From the NCBI RefSeq assembly GCF_000219605.1, contig NC_015740.1:4340001-4404000 (forward strand): a stretch of DNA of 64,000 nucleotides, read 5' to 3'. The translations under genes were made by a program, and so were the position numbers. The stretch is from Stutzerimonas stutzeri. Lineage in GTDB: Bacteria; Pseudomonadota; Gammaproteobacteria; Pseudomonadales; Pseudomonadaceae. Under the pieces are notes generated by a model. The model worked only from the letters and a program-made list of their open reading frames with translations, did no database searches and was not told the DNA's origin. Below are positions 11,245 to 21,316 of the stretch, in pieces. How positions within the stretch are numbered: the first letter of the stretch is position 1; every line of letters starts with the position of its first letter.

Positions 11245-11874
11245 TTACCGCGCTGCGCGTTCTTTTTCGATGAGGAAATCCGCCACCTGCAGCGTGCGTT
11301 CCGGACCGCCGGAGGAGCCGAGGTCAAAGCGGTACTTGCCATTGACGATCATCACCGGTACGCCGGTGATCTGGTAGGCCATGCCGAGTTTCTTCGCCTG
11401 CTCGACGCGGCCACGCACGCCAAAGGAGTTGTAAGCCTTGAGGAAGGCCTGCTTGTCCACGCCATGCCCTTCGAGGAAATCGGCCATCTCCTCCGGCGTG
11501 GCGAGCTTCTTGCGCTCCTGGTGATAGGCGGCGAATACCGCGTCATGCACCTTAGGCTCCACGCCCATGGACTCCAGCGTGACGAACAGCTGGCCGTGCG
11601 CGTTCCAGATGCCGCCGAACATGGCGGGGATGCGCTTGAACTGCACATCCTCCGGCAGCTTCTCGGCCCAGGGCTTGATCACCGGTTCGAACTGGTAGCA
11701 ATGCGGGCAGCCGTACCAGAACAGCTCGACCACCTCGATCTTGCTCGGGTCGGCAACGGGCACCGGACTGCTCAGCTCGACATATTCCTTGCCGGCCTGG
11801 AACTCCGCTGCCTGGGTCACCCCGCCGAACAGGCTGGCGGTAGCAAGGACGGCAGTGAGTAGGAAGTTACGCAT
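11245..11874 (-). CDS. dsbA: Thiol:disulfide interchange protein DsbA
   Basis: 209 residues from the ATG at 11874, which has AGGAG upstream and opens a signal peptide (MRNFLLTAVLATASLFGGVTQA). A longer reading to 11922 would spoil the signal. The thioredoxin-fold active site is CPHC (near residues 55-58, GCPHCYQFEP), with the cis-Pro loop ITGVPVMIVNGKY near the C-terminus and a helical insert between. It oxidises cysteine pairs in exported proteins and is reoxidised by DsbB. It is the first gene of a likely dsbA-EEP-GGDEF unit. Confidence 0.96.
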   Translation of the reverse strand: MRNFLLTAVLATASLFGGVTQAAEFQAGKEYVELSSPVPVADPSKIEVVELFWYGCPHCYQFEPVIKPWAEKLPEDVQFKRIPAMFGGIWNAHGQLFVTLESMGVEPKVHDAVFAAYHQERKKLATPEEMADFLEGHGVDKQAFLKAYNSFGVRGRVEQAKKLGMAYQITGVPVMIVNGKYRFDLGSSGGPERTLQVADFLIEKERAAR

Positions 11875-11999
11875 GAAATACTCCTGTTTACGACGAACCG
11901 ATGGCGCAACAGGCTGCAGCAAAACGCCGGGACTCGCCAGCGTTTTTCATCTGCCCGTGCCAAGCCGTGACGAAGGTAGTGTAGCCAGCCCCTAAACGC

Positions 12000-12036
12000 A
12001 GAAGGGCGCCCGGGCTTTCGGCCCGGACGCCCTTCT
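12000..12036 (-). terminator. Terminator of cytochrome c4 gene
   Basis: Long GC-rich inverted repeat: AGAAGGGCG pairs with CGCCCTTCT across an inner CCCGGGC/GGCCCGG arm and a TTTC loop. It begins 20 bases past the minus-strand stop at 12057. A modest T-containing tail follows. It separates cytochrome c4 from the dsbA promoter. Confidence 0.78.
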
Positions 12037-12056
12037 CGGTCAGCCCGCGGATGCGA

Positions 12057-12689
12057 TCAGTGCAGGCCCTGGATGTAGCTGGACAGCGCTTCGATGTCCT
12101 TGTTGCTCAGCTTGGAGGCAACGCCACGCATGATCATGCTGTCACCGTCGTTGGTGCGGTTGCCTTCGCGGAAGTCGGTCAGCTGCTTGGCTGTGTACGC
12201 GGCGTGCTGGCCACCCAGTTTGGGGAAACCGGCCAGCTCGTTACCGACGCCGTTCGGCGCGTGGCACCCGGTACAGGCCGGCATGCCCTGATCCAGCTTG
12301 CCACCGCGGAACAGTTTCTCGCCCTGCTTGGCCAGAGCCGGATCGGCATAGCCAACGCTGCCCTTCTGGCTGGAGAAGTAGGCGGCGATGTCCTGCAGGT
12401 CCTGATCGCTCAGCGGATCGAGCATGCCGGTCATTTCCAGCACCTTGCGGCCCACACCTTCCGGGGCGCCCGGCGTGCTGCCGGCCTTGATGTCCTGGAG
12501 CTGCTTGAGCAGATAACGCTCGCCCTGGCCGGCGAGTTTCGGGAAGTTCGGCGCCGGGCTGTTGCCGTCCGCACCGTGGCAGGCGCCACACACTGCAACT
12601 TTGCCCTGACCAGCTTCGGCGTCTCCAGCCGCGTGGGCCATACCGGTGATGCCAAGGGTCAACAGCAGACTCACGAGTATTTTGTTCAT
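12057..12689 (-). CDS. cycA: Cytochrome c4, dihaem
   Basis: 210 residues with a signal peptide (MNKILVSLLLTLGITGMAHA). Two c-type haem sites are visible, CGACHG near residue 35 and CTGCHAP near 138, each followed by Met-containing ligand regions. This is the tandem-domain architecture of periplasmic cytochrome c4, classically described from P. stutzeri. It donates electrons to cbb3-type terminal oxidases. It is divergent from engB across 268 bp; a strong -10 and a palindrome sit between them. Confidence 0.95.
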   Translation of the reverse strand: MNKILVSLLLTLGITGMAHAAGDAEAGQGKVAVCGACHGADGNSPAPNFPKLAGQGERYLLKQLQDIKAGSTPGAPEGVGRKVLEMTGMLDPLSDQDLQDIAAYFSSQKGSVGYADPALAKQGEKLFRGGKLDQGMPACTGCHAPNGVGNELAGFPKLGGQHAAYTAKQLTDFREGNRTNDGDSMIMRGVASKLSNKDIEALSSYIQGLH

Positions 12690-12887
12690 CAGCTAATCCA
12701 ACTACGGCTAAGGGTTTGAAAGGGAATTCATCGGGTCACGCACGGCCATCGAACCGGGGTAACGCTCGTTATAAGTGGCACGCAGGGCATCCGCAGCGGG
12801 GCGGCGACACCGCCGCACAGGCGCCCGCAACAGGCTGGACACCACGCACGGCCCGATATCAGGCCAAAGCGCACATAAAAACTGCGG

Positions 12888-12916
12888 CATTATATACTTC
12901 CGTTTCTGAAACGGAA
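12888..12916 (-). promoter_or_regulatory. Candidate cytochrome c4 promoter with overlapping palindrome
   Basis: On the minus strand a perfect TATAAT lies at 12893-12888, with a weak -35 (TTCCGT) 17 bases upstream. The palindrome CCGTTTC-T-GAAACGG (12900-12914) covers the spacer and -35 edge, so a regulator bound there could block or help transcription. The plus strand of the same stretch contains TATACT, usable for engB. This would give cytochrome c4 a leader of about 190 nt. Confidence 0.45.
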
Positions 12917-12957
12917 ACGAACCATTGCCGCACCCGCGTGCACTCACCGGAACGACC

Positions 12958-13608
12958 ATGCTACCGAAAAACCCGATTCTCGGCCTTTGCCAACAGGCCT
13001 CCTTCATGATCAGCGCCGCCAAGGTCGATCAGTGCCCGGCCGACGAGGGTCTGGAAGTGGCCTTCGCCGGTCGATCCAATGCGGGCAAGTCCAGTGCGCT
13101 GAACACCATCACCCACGCCAACCTGGCGCGCACCTCGAAGACACCGGGACGCACCCAGTTACTCAATTTCTTCCGCCTCGATGACGAGCGCCGCCTGGTC
13201 GACCTGCCCGGTTATGGTTACGCCAAGGTGCCGATCCCGCTCAAGCAGCATTGGCAGCGCCATCTGGAAGCCTACCTGGGCAGTCGCGAGAGTCTGGTCG
13301 GGGTGTTCCTGATGATGGATATTCGCCATCCGCTGACGGAGTTCGACCGCATGATGCTGGACTGGGCCAATGCCAGTGACATGCCGTTGCACATCCTGCT
13401 GACCAAATCCGACAAGCTGGCCTTTGGCGCGGCGAAGAACGCACTGCTGGCGATCCAACGCGATATCCGCAAGGGCTGGGGTGCCGATGTCAGTGTGCAG
13501 CTGTTCTCCGCTCCCAAGCGGCAGGGTGTGGAAGAGGCGCAGCTGGTACTGGCCAGCTGGCTCGGTTTGCTGGACGACTCCGAGCAAGACCAGGCACCTG
13601 AAGCGTAA
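12958..13608 (+). CDS. engB: Ribosome biogenesis GTP-binding protein YihA/EngB
   Basis: 216 residues from the ATG at 12958; the earlier TTG at 12925 adds residues not typical of the family. GTPase motifs: P-loop GRSNAGKSS near 40, G3 [11 protein letters not shown]4 TKSDKL, and SAPKRQG in the G5 region. It is an essential-type GTPase in 50S subunit assembly. It stands next to cytochrome c4 and dsbA in the usual Pseudomonas order. Confidence 0.95.
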   Translation: MLPKNPILGLCQQASFMISAAKVDQCPADEGLEVAFAGRSNAGKSSALNTITHANLARTSKTPGRTQLLNFFRLDDERRLVDLPGYGYAKVPIPLKQHWQRHLEAYLGSRESLVGVFLMMDIRHPLTEFDRMMLDWANASDMPLHILLTKSDKLAFGAAKNALLAIQRDIRKGWGADVSVQLFSAPKRQGVEEAQLVLASWLGLLDDSEQDQAPEA

Positions 13609-13626
13609 GACCGCTCAGCACCGCTG

Positions 13627-13661
13627 ATCCACCACGCCGTGCCAGCACGCCTGTGGTGGAT
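13627..13661 (+). terminator. Hairpin between convergent engB and gcvP
   Basis: Perfect 9-bp inverted repeat (ATCCACCAC and GTGGTGGAT, 17-nt loop) 18 bases after the engB stop. There is no T-tract, so termination is only probable. The remaining ~140 bases to the gcvP stop show nothing further. Confidence 0.4.
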
Positions 13662-13804
13662 GCGAACGCGACATCTATCCGCGATGCACCGGCGGCATGG
13701 CCGGGAATAAACGGCTGCAGGGCCCGAGCGCGACGTTCGCCGGTCCGCCGCTCCGAACCGGGCGGATGCCGAAAAACGACATCCACCCTCTCCATCACCT
13801 CCTA

Positions 13805-16681
13805 TCAGTCACGATAGGCGTCCACCGGCACGCACGCGCAGAACAGATTGCGGTCGCCGTAGACGTTGTCCACACGGTTCACCGCCGGCCAGTACTTGTG
13901 CGCACGGGCGTGGGCGCTCGGGGTCACCGCCTCGGCGATGCTGTAGGGGCGATCCCATTCGCCGATCACGTCGGCCAGGGTATGCGGCGCGCGTACCAGC
14001 GGGTTGTTGTCCGCCGGCCATTCGCCGTCCTGCACCTTGGCGATCTCCGCGCGGATGCTCAGCATCGCCTCGACGAAGCGATCCAGCTCCGCCTTCGACT
14101 CGCTCTCGGTGGGCTCGATCATCAGCGTGCCGGGTACCGGGAACGACATGGTCGGCGCATGGAAGCCGTAGTCCATCAGGCGCTTGGCAACGTCCTCCTC
14201 GCTGATGCCGCTGGCGGCCTTGAGCGGGCGCAGATCGAGAATGCACTCGTGGGCGACACGGCCGTTGCGGCCGCTATAGAGCACCGGGAACGCGCCGCCG
14301 AGACGGTTGGCGAGGTAGTTGGCACCGAGGATTGCCACCTCGGTCGCGTCACGCAGCTGCGGGCCCATCATGGCGATGTACATCCAGCTGATCGGCAGGA
14401 TGCTCGCGCTGCCCCAGGGCGCCGCGCTCACCGCACCGTTGCCCGGTTGCGGACCTTCCAGCTCGACCACAGGGTGATTGGCCACGAACGGCGCCAGGTG
14501 CGCCTTGACGCCGATCGGCCCCATGCCCGGGCCGCCACCGCCATGGGGGATGCAGAAGGTCTTGTGCAGGTTCATGTGCGAGACGTCGGCACCGATGTCC
14601 GCCGGTCGCGCCAGGCCGACCTGGGCGTTGAGGTTGGCGCCGTCCATGTACACCTGGCCGCCCTGGGCGTGGATCGCGGCGCAGATCTCGCGCACGTTTT
14701 CTTCGTAGACGCCGTGGGTCGACGGATAGGTGATCATCAGGCAGGACAGCCGGTCGCCGGCCTCGGCGGCCTTGCGCTTGAGGTCCTCGAGATCGACGTT
14801 GCCGCCCTTGTCGCATTCGACGATGACCACACGCATGCTGACCATCTGCGCCGAGGCGGGGTTGGTGCCGTGCGCCGAGGACGGGATCAGGCAGATGTCG
14901 CGCTGCCCTTCACCGCGGCTCTCGTGATACTTGCGGATCGCGACCAGGCCGGCGTATTCGCCCTGGGCACCGGAGTTGGGCTGCATGCTGATGGCGTCGA
15001 AACCGGTGATCGCGCAGAGCCAGGCTTCCAGCTCTTCGATCATCAGCCTGTAGCCCAGCGCCTGGCCCCGCGGGACGAACGGATGCAGGTTGGCGAATTC
15101 GGCCCAGGTGATCGGAATCATTTCGCTGGTGGCGTTGAGTTTCATGGTGCAGGAGCCGAGCGGGATCATCGCCTGGTTCAGCGCCAGATCCTTGTTTTCC
15201 AGCTGCTTGAGGTAGCGCAGCATCTCGGTTTCGCTGTGGTGCGAGTTGAACACCGGATGCTCCAGGTAGCCGCTCTCGCGTTGCAGCCCTGCGGGAATGC
15301 CCGCGGCCAGCTCACCGGCATCCAGCGCGGCAACATCGAGGCCGTGATCGGCACCGAGGAAGATCGCCAGCAGCTGCTCGACGGTGCGCTCGTCGCAGGT
15401 CTCGTCGAGGCTCACGCCCAGCCGGCCGCGGCCGAGGATGCGCAGGTTGATCTGCGCCGCCTCGGCACTTTCGATGATCGCGGTCTGCGCACCACCGACC
15501 TCGAGGGTCAGGGTGTCGAAGAAATGCCGGTTGAGCCGCACGACGCCCTTCTGCTCCAGACCCGCGGCGAGAATGGCGGTCAGCCGATGGACGCGCTGGG
15601 CGATGCGCTTGAGGCCCTGCGGACCGTGATAGACGGCATAGAAGCCAGCGATGTTGGCCAGCAGCACCTGCGCGGTGCAGATGTTGGAGTTGGCCTTCTC
15701 ACGACGGATATGCTGCTCGCGGGTCTGCAGCGCCATGCGCAGCGCGGTGTTGCCGCGGGCGTCCTTGGACACGCCGATGATGCGTCCCGGCATGCCACGC
15801 TTGAACTCGTCGCGGCTGGCAAAATAGGCCGCGTGCGGACCGCCGTAGCCCATCGGCACACCGAAGCGCTGGGTCGAGCCGAGCACCACGTCGGCACCCA
15901 GTTCGCCCGGCGGGGTCAGCAACAGCAGGCTGAGCAGGTCGGCCGCCACGCAGGCCAGCGCCTGCTGTGCGTGCAGCTGCTCGATCGCCGGACGCAGGTC
16001 GCGAATCTCGCCATGGGTATCCGGGTACTGCAGCAGCGCGCCGAACACCTCGTGTCCGGCCAGGTCTTCCAGCGTGCCGACTACCAGTTCGAAGCCGAAC
16101 GCTTCGGCGCGGGTCTGCACCACCGAAAGCGTCTGCGGATGGCAATTCTCGTCGACGAAGAAACGGTTGCTCTTGCTCTTGGCCATGCGCCGGGCCAGGG
16201 TCATGGCCTCGGCTGCTGCGGTCGCCTCATCGAGCAGCGAGGCATTGGCCAGATCGAGGCCGGTGAGATCGATGATCATCTGCTGATAGTTCAGCAACGC
16301 TTCCAGCCGACCCTGGGCAATCTCCGGCTGATAGGGCGTGTAGGCGGTGTACCAGCCCGGATTCTCCAGCACGTTGCGCAGGATCACCGGCGGGGTGATG
16401 GTGCCGTGGTAGCCCATGCCGATCAGGCTGGTCCAGAGCTGGTTCTGCTCGGCATAGCCCTTGAGCTTGGCCAGCGCCGCCTGTTCATCCAGCGCGGGCG
16501 GCAGATTCAGCTCGCCCTGCAGGCGGATCGCCGGCGGCACGGTCTGCTCGATCAGCTGCTCGCGGCTGGCCAGCCCCAGCGCGTCGAGCATGGCCTGCTG
16601 TTCGCCCTGATCCGGGCCGAGGTGACGGCGCAGAAAGGCATCGGTTTGCTGGAGTTGGGAAAGGCTCGGCATATACGGCAT
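13805..16681 (-). CDS. gcvP: Glycine dehydrogenase (decarboxylating), P protein
   Basis: 958 residues, the usual full length. The start at 16681 ([24 protein letters not shown]) follows a GAGAG site. The PLP lysine lies in [21 protein letters not shown] in the C-terminal half, and the two halves are the homologous repeats typical of bacterial single-chain GcvP. It decarboxylates glycine and hands the aminomethyl group to lipoyl-GcvH. It is last in the gcvT-gcvH-gcvP order, but an intrinsic terminator sits between gcvH and gcvP. Confidence 0.97.
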   Translation of the reverse strand: MPYMPSLSQLQQTDAFLRRHLGPDQGEQQAMLDALGLASREQLIEQTVPPAIRLQGELNLPPALDEQAALAKLKGYAEQNQLWTSLIGMGYHGTITPPVILRNVLENPGWYTAYTPYQPEIAQGRLEALLNYQQMIIDLTGLDLANASLLDEATAAAEAMTLARRMAKSKSNRFFVDENCHPQTLSVVQTRAEAFGFELVVGTLEDLAGHEVFGALLQYPDTHGEIRDLRPAIEQLHAQQALACVAADLLSLLLLTPPGELGADVVLGSTQRFGVPMGYGGPHAAYFASRDEFKRGMPGRIIGVSKDARGNTALRMALQTREQHIRREKANSNICTAQVLLANIAGFYAVYHGPQGLKRIAQRVHRLTAILAAGLEQKGVVRLNRHFFDTLTLEVGGAQTAIIESAEAAQINLRILGRGRLGVSLDETCDERTVEQLLAIFLGADHGLDVAALDAGELAAGIPAGLQRESGYLEHPVFNSHHSETEMLRYLKQLENKDLALNQAMIPLGSCTMKLNATSEMIPITWAEFANLHPFVPRGQALGYRLMIEELEAWLCAITGFDAISMQPNSGAQGEYAGLVAIRKYHESRGEGQRDICLIPSSAHGTNPASAQMVSMRVVIVECDKGGNVDLEDLKRKAAEAGDRLSCLMITYPSTHGVYEENVREICAAIHAQGGQVYMDGANLNAQVGLARPADIGADVSHMNLHKTFCIPHGGGGPGMGPIGVKAHLAPFVANHPVVELEGPQPGNGAVSAAPWGSASILPISWMYIAMMGPQLRDATEVAILGANYLANRLGGAFPVLYSGRNGRVAHECILDLRPLKAASGISEEDVAKRLMDYGFHAPTMSFPVPGTLMIEPTESESKAELDRFVEAMLSIRAEIAKVQDGEWPADNNPLVRAPHTLADVIGEWDRPYSIAEAVTPSAHARAHKYWPAVNRVDNVYGDRNLFCACVPVDAYRD

Positions 16682-16693
16682 GGTCGCTACTCT

Positions 16694-16730
16694 CGAAAAA
16701 AACAAAAGCCCCGACAGAGCGGGGCTTTTG
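16694..16730 (-). terminator. Intrinsic terminator between gcvH and gcvP
   Basis: Perfect 11-bp inverted repeat (CAAAAGCCCCG at 16703-16713 and CGGGGCTTTTG at 16720-16730, 6-nt loop). On the minus strand it is followed by a run of T, giving a textbook intrinsic terminator. It lies 11 bases past the gcvH stop and ends only about 13 bases before the gcvP start codon, inside its 5' leader. Confidence 0.85.
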
Positions 16731-16740
16731 CGGATGATGC

Positions 16741-17130
16741 TTAGGCGTCGGCGTCGCAGGCGGCCTGGTAACCGGCTGCGTCGAGCAGCTTGTCCAGCTC
16801 CGCCTTGTCGCTCGGCTGCAGGCGGAAGAACCAGCTGCCGTAGGGGTCGCTGTTGACCTGCTCGGGCGAATCGGCCAGCGCCTCGTTAATGGCGATCACC
16901 TCACCGGAAACGGGGGCATAGATGTCGGAGGCGGCCTTTACCGACTCGACCACGCCGGCTTCCTGACCGGCATTGAGCTGGCGCCCGACCTCGGGCAGCT
17001 CGACGTAGACCACATCCCCCAGCGCCTCCTGGGCGTGATCGGAGATGCCGACGGTGACGCTGCCGTCCGCTTCGAGACGGGCCCACTCGTGGCTGGCGGC
17101 GTAACGCAGATCGCTGGGGATATTGCTCAT
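16741..17130 (-). CDS. gcvH: Glycine cleavage system H protein
   Basis: 129 residues from the ATG at 17130 ([20 protein letters not shown]); the longer frame upstream is spurious. The lipoyl-lysine motif [19 protein letters not shown] places the lipoylated residue at K65. It shuttles the aminomethyl group between P, T and L proteins. It lies 52 bp after gcvT. Confidence 0.97.
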   Translation of the reverse strand: MSNIPSDLRYAASHEWARLEADGSVTVGISDHAQEALGDVVYVELPEVGRQLNAGQEAGVVESVKAASDIYAPVSGEVIAINEALADSPEQVNSDPYGSWFFRLQPSDKAELDKLLDAAGYQAACDADA

Positions 17131-17182
17131 TGTTGGATCCTCAAGGCTGTTGACAGCAGTCGCGCAAAACAGTCGGTCGAAT

Positions 17183-18265
17183 TTACACCAGTACCTTGCC
17201 GTGCCGCACGAATGTCGGCTGCACGACCCGCACCGGATACCACTTGCCACGAATCTCCACTTCCGCGCGCTCGGCGGTGCCGGCCGGCACGCGCGCCAGG
17301 GCGATGGATTTGCCAAGCGTAGGAGAAAAACTGCCACTGGTGATCTCGCCGTCACCGACACCGTTGACCCGCACCACCTGATGGGCTCGCAGCACGCCGC
17401 GCTCTTCCAGCACCAGGCCGACCAGCTTGGGGAGATCGCCCTGGGCGCGCTGCTGCTCCAGCGCGGCACGGCCGACGAAATCGCGCTCGGCGGGCTCCCA
17501 GGCCACGGTCCAGCCCATGTTGGCGGCCAGCGGCGAGACCTCCTCGGTCATGTCCTGGCCGTACAGGTTCAGCCCGGCTTCCAGACGCAGGGTGTCACGT
17601 GCGCCAAGGCCAATGGGGGGGATGCCGGCACCGACCAGCTCGCTGAGAAAATCCGGCGCCTGCTCGGCCGGCAAGATGATCTCCAGACCATCTTCGCCGG
17701 TGTAGCCGGTACGACCGATGAACCAGTCGCCTTCGGCCAGGCCCTGGAATGGCTTGAGTTCCTGGATCAGCGTGGCGCGGGCCTGGCTGACCAGCTCGGC
17801 GGTGCGCGCACGGGCATGCGGCCCCTGGATGGCCAGCATGGCCAGCTGCGGACGCTCGTTGATCTCGACGGCGAAACCCGCCGCCTGGGCCTGCATCCAC
17901 GCCAGGTCCTTGTCGCGGGTACTGGCATTGACCACCAGGCGGTAGCCCCAGTCGGTGAGGTAGACGATCAGGTCATCGATCACCCCGCCGCGCTCATTGA
18001 GCATGGCCGAGTAAAGAGCGCGGCCGGGGCTCTTCAGGCGTGCCACGTCGTTGGCCAGCAGGTGTTGCAGATAAGCGCTGGCCTGGTCGCCGGCCACGTC
18101 GACCACGGTCATGTGCGAGACGTCGAACACTCCGCAATCACGTCGCACCTGATGATGTTCTTCGACCTGGGAGCCGTAGTGCAGTGGCATGTCCCAGCCA
18201 CCGAAGTCGACCATCTTGGCGCCGAGCGCAAGGTGCTGATCGTAGAGGGGAGTACGCTGACCCAT
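17183..18265 (-). CDS. gcvT: Glycine cleavage system aminomethyltransferase, T protein
   Basis: 360 residues from the ATG at 18265, which has a strong AAGGAG site; the upstream frame extension lacks one. Family motifs include [18 protein letters not shown] at the N-terminus, [16 protein letters not shown] and [17 protein letters not shown]. It transfers the methylene unit from GcvH to tetrahydrofolate, releasing ammonia. It is first of the gcvT-H-P cluster. I saw no glycine riboswitch in the ~210 bp upstream. Confidence 0.97.
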   Translation of the reverse strand: MGQRTPLYDQHLALGAKMVDFGGWDMPLHYGSQVEEHHQVRRDCGVFDVSHMTVVDVAGDQASAYLQHLLANDVARLKSPGRALYSAMLNERGGVIDDLIVYLTDWGYRLVVNASTRDKDLAWMQAQAAGFAVEINERPQLAMLAIQGPHARARTAELVSQARATLIQELKPFQGLAEGDWFIGRTGYTGEDGLEIILPAEQAPDFLSELVGAGIPPIGLGARDTLRLEAGLNLYGQDMTEEVSPLAANMGWTVAWEPAERDFVGRAALEQQRAQGDLPKLVGLVLEERGVLRAHQVVRVNGVGDGEITSGSFSPTLGKSIALARVPAGTAERAEVEIRGKWYPVRVVQPTFVRHGKVLV

Positions 18266-18476
18266 GGGTTTCTCCTTCCGGGCAGGTCGCCGAATCGGCG
18301 TTGGAAAAGTCAGTAAAGCCGGCCCTTGCGGGGAGCGGCGACTTTCGAATGGCGCGCATTGTAGCCCCAAGGTGGCAGGAGGTCACGGCGCATCAGGCGG
18401 CAGGAGACTGGAGGTCGAACGGCCATACACGGGCGCTACCGGACCGCGTGCAGCGCCACCGGAAAGCCTCGGCAGG

Positions 18477-20093
18477 CTAGCCGACGCGCCTGGCCGAGCG
18501 ACGAATCAGCAGGATCACCGGCAGCAGGCCGACCAGCACCAGCGTCAGCGCCGGCAGCGACGCGCGCGCCCATTCGCCTTCGCTGGTCATCTCGAAAATG
18601 CGCACCGCCAGAGTGTCCCAGCCGAACGGACGCATCAGCAGAGTCGCCGGCATTTCCTTGAGCACGTCGACGAACACCAGCAGCGCCGCGCTCAGCGTGC
18701 CCGGCAGCAACAGCGGCAGATAGACGCGCAAGAACAGGGCCGGCCCGCCGACACCGAGGCTGCGCGACGCCTGCGGCAGCGATGGACGAATTCGCGCCAG
18801 GGCGTTTTCCAGCGGGCCGAAGGCGACCGCCATGAAGCGGATCAGATAGGCCAGCAGCAAGGCACCGAGGCTGCCGAGCAGGATCGGCTTGCCGGCCCCG
18901 CCCAACCAGCTCGACAGCGGTATCACCATGTGCCGGTCCAGGTAACTGAACGCCAGCATGATCGACACTGCGAGCACCGAGCCGGGCAGCGCATAACCCA
19001 GGTTGGCCAGGCTGACCGCGCTGCGGATCGAGCGCACCGGCGCCTGGCGCCGGGCGAACGCCAGCAGCAGCGCTACGCTGACGGTGATCAGCGCAGCCAT
19101 GCCGCCAAGGTAGAGCGTGTGCAGGATCAGCCCGGCGTAGCGTTCGTCGAGGTCGAAGCGCCCACGCTGCCAGAGCCAGGCCAGCAGTTGCAGCACCGGA
19201 ATGACGAAGGCACAGAGAAACACCAGACCGCACCAGGCGCTGGCGGCCAAGGCCTTCATGCCGGTCAGCCGATAAAGTGCAGCCGAGCGCGCGCGCTCGT
19301 TGGCCGGCCGCGCCGCGCCGCGCGCGCGGCGCTCGCCGTAGAGCACCAGCATCACCGCCAGCAGCAGCAGACTGGCCAGCTGCGTGGCGCTGGTCAGACT
19401 GAAGAAGCCGTACCAGGTCTTGTAGATGGCGGTGGTAAAGGTGTCGAAGTTGAATACCGCCACGGCACCGAAATCGGCCAGCGTTTCCATCATCGCCAGC
19501 GCCAGCCCGGCACCGATGGCCGGCCGTGCCATCGGCAGCGCCACGCGCCAGAAGGCCTGCCAGGGCGTCTGGCCGAGTATCCGCGCCGCCTCCATCAGCC
19601 CCTTGCCCTGAGCCAGAAAGGCCGAGCGAGCCAGCAGATAGACGTAGGGGTAGAACACCAGCACCAGCACCGCGATGACGCCCCCGGTGGAACGCACCCG
19701 CGGAAAGCGGATACCGCTGCCGAACCACTCGCGGGCCAGGCTCTGCACCGGCCCGGAGAAATCCAGCAGACCGATGAAGACGAACGCCAGCACGTAGGCG
19801 GGTATCGCGAACGGCAACATCAGCGCCCAGTCGAGCCAGCGTCGACCGGGAAACTCGCACAACGCCGTCAGCCAGGCGAGGCTGACCCCGAGCACCACCA
19901 CGCCGATGCCCACGCCGAGCACCAGTGTCAGCGTGTTGCCCAGCAAACGCGGCATCTGCGTGTCCCACAGGTGCGCCCAGATCTCGCCATCGATGCTGCC
20001 CCAGCTGAACAGCAGAATGCTCAGCGGCAGCAACACCAGCGCCGCGACGGCGAATGAGATGGGATACCAGCGGCGCTCGACGGGATGGGACAC
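18477..20093 (-). CDS. Iron(III) ABC transporter permease, FbpB/HitB/SfuB type
   Basis: 538 residues with about twelve membrane segments arranged as two homologous permease halves. Each half has an EAA-type loop: ARILGQTPWQAFWRVALPMARPAIGAG in the first and ASRSLGVGGPALFLRVYLPLLLPG in the second. This double-permease architecture is typical of ferric-iron importers. The binding protein gene lies 115 bp upstream on the same strand; no ATPase gene is adjacent and one must be supplied from elsewhere. An intercistronic terminator separates it from the binding protein gene. Confidence 0.9.
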   Translation of the reverse strand: MSHPVERRWYPISFAVAALVLLPLSILLFSWGSIDGEIWAHLWDTQMPRLLGNTLTLVLGVGIGVVVLGVSLAWLTALCEFPGRRWLDWALMLPFAIPAYVLAFVFIGLLDFSGPVQSLAREWFGSGIRFPRVRSTGGVIAVLVLVFYPYVYLLARSAFLAQGKGLMEAARILGQTPWQAFWRVALPMARPAIGAGLALAMMETLADFGAVAVFNFDTFTTAIYKTWYGFFSLTSATQLASLLLLAVMLVLYGERRARGAARPANERARSAALYRLTGMKALAASAWCGLVFLCAFVIPVLQLLAWLWQRGRFDLDERYAGLILHTLYLGGMAALITVSVALLLAFARRQAPVRSIRSAVSLANLGYALPGSVLAVSIMLAFSYLDRHMVIPLSSWLGGAGKPILLGSLGALLLAYLIRFMAVAFGPLENALARIRPSLPQASRSLGVGGPALFLRVYLPLLLPGTLSAALLVFVDVLKEMPATLLMRPFGWDTLAVRIFEMTSEGEWARASLPALTLVLVGLLPVILLIRRSARRVG

Positions 20094-20111
20094 TCAAGCC
20101 TCGACAGCAGG

Positions 20112-20140
20112 AAAAACGACGCCCCGGACAAGCCGGGGCG
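20112..20140 (-). terminator. Terminator between the iron-binding protein gene and its permease gene
   Basis: 8-bp stem CGCCCCGG/CCGGGGCG with a 5-nt loop, followed on the minus strand by GT CG TTTTT. It lies about 68 bases past the binding-protein stop and about 20 bases before the permease start. It would make the binding protein far more abundant than the permease, the usual stoichiometry. Confidence 0.75.
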
Positions 20141-20208
20141 CGAAGTATAACCGCAGCGGCAGACCTGGCGGCTGAGCCGGGGTCACCGCAGCGATGGCGG
20201 CAGGCGGA

Positions 20209-21210
20209 TCAGTTCCAGCCGGCGCGGTCCATCATCTTGATCGCCTCGGCCTGGCGCTTGCCGGCGACTTCAACCGGAATGGTGTCGGCCTTGAACTCGC
20301 CCCATGCCGCAACTTCGGCGGACGGTTTCACGTCCGGGTTGGCCGGGTATTCCATATTGATGTCCGCGAAAATGCTCTGAGCCTCGGCGCTGGTCATCCA
20401 CTCCACCAGCTTGCGCGCAGCATCCGGATTCGGCGCGTGCTTGGTCAGACCGATGCCCGACAGGTTGACGTGCACGCCGCGGTCCTGCTGGTTCGGCCAG
20501 AACAGCTTGGCCTTGAGCTGCGGGTTCTGCGCATGCAGACGACCGAAGTAGTAGGTGTTGACGATGCCGACGTCGCACTGGCCGGCGTCGACCGCCATGA
20601 CCACGGCGTTGTCGTCGGCAAATACGTCGGTGGCGAGGTTGTTCACCCAGCCCTTGAGGATCTGCTCGGTCTTCTCGGCGCCATGGGTTTCGATCATGGT
20701 GGCGGTCAGCGACTGGTTGTAGACCTTCTTGCTGGTGCGCAGGCACAGGCGGCCTTCCCAGTTCTTGTCGGCCAGCGCTTCATAGGTGGTCAGCTCACCG
20801 TCCTTGACCCGCTCCGGCGAGTAGACGATGGTCCGTGCGCGCAGCGACAGGCCGGTCCAGGCATCGCTGGAGGAGCGGTACTGCGCGGGGATGTTGTCCT
20901 TCACCACCTGGGAGTTCAGCGGCTGCAGGATGCCCATTTCTTCGGCTTGCCAGAGGTTGCCGCCATCGACGGTCAGCAGCAGGTCCGCAGGAGTGTTCGC
21001 GCCTTCGGCCTTGATGCGGGCCATCAGCGGAGCTTCCTTGTCGGTGATGAACTTGATCGCTACACCGGTCTTCTTGGTGTAGGCGTCGAATACCGGTTTG
21101 ATCAGCTCATCGATGCGCGAGGAGTAAACCACTACTTCATCGGCAGCCTGGACAGCGCCCGATAGCGCCGTCAGCGCCAGGGCGGCGAGAAAACCTTTGC
21201 TAGCCTGCAT
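20209..21210 (-). CDS. Iron(III) ABC transporter periplasmic binding protein, FbpA/HitA family
   Basis: 333 residues with a signal peptide ([22 protein letters not shown]). The mature start [21 protein letters not shown] and the paired-tyrosine segment [11 protein letters not shown] match the class of ferric-binding proteins in which two adjacent Tyr ligate Fe(III). The pocket segment [16 protein letters not shown] is also family-like. It binds ferric ions in the periplasm for import. A good promoter lies just upstream. Confidence 0.92.
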   Translation of the reverse strand: MQASKGFLAALALTALSGAVQAADEVVVYSSRIDELIKPVFDAYTKKTGVAIKFITDKEAPLMARIKAEGANTPADLLLTVDGGNLWQAEEMGILQPLNSQVVKDNIPAQYRSSSDAWTGLSLRARTIVYSPERVKDGELTTYEALADKNWEGRLCLRTSKKVYNQSLTATMIETHGAEKTEQILKGWVNNLATDVFADDNAVVMAVDAGQCDVGIVNTYYFGRLHAQNPQLKAKLFWPNQQDRGVHVNLSGIGLTKHAPNPDAARKLVEWMTSAEAQSIFADINMEYPANPDVKPSAEVAAWGEFKADTIPVEVAGKRQAEAIKMMDRAGWN

Positions 21211-21235
21211 GGAACAGCCTCTTGGTGAGAACAGA

Positions 21236-21271
21236 GGCCTGAATAGTAGTGAATGTTATTTACCTTCTCAA
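21236..21271 (-). promoter_or_regulatory. Sigma-70 promoter of the iron-binding protein gene, possible Fur site
   Basis: On the minus strand TTGAGA (21271-21266) and TACTAT (21248-21243) are exactly 17 bases apart. The spacer (AGGTAAATAACATTCAC) is AT-rich and resembles part of a Fur box only loosely. The -35/-10 pair is convincing; Fur control is a guess from gene function. Confidence 0.6.
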
Positions 21272-21316
21272 TGCGACAAATCGTGCCGGTAACCTTTTGT
21301 AAATATCAGTCTGCTA

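Noticed and set aside
13697..16744. 1015-codon plus-strand open frame opposite gcvP
   Set aside because: Full-length gcvP with its PLP motif lies on the other strand; the frame is Gly/Arg/His-rich shadow coding caused by high GC.
18266..18476. Glycine riboswitch before gcvT
   Set aside because: No tandem aptamer-like conserved core was seen upstream of the gcvT start.
18264..20057. 597-codon plus-strand frame opposite the iron permease gene
   Set aside because: Gln/Arg/His-rich shadow; the minus strand has a clear double permease.
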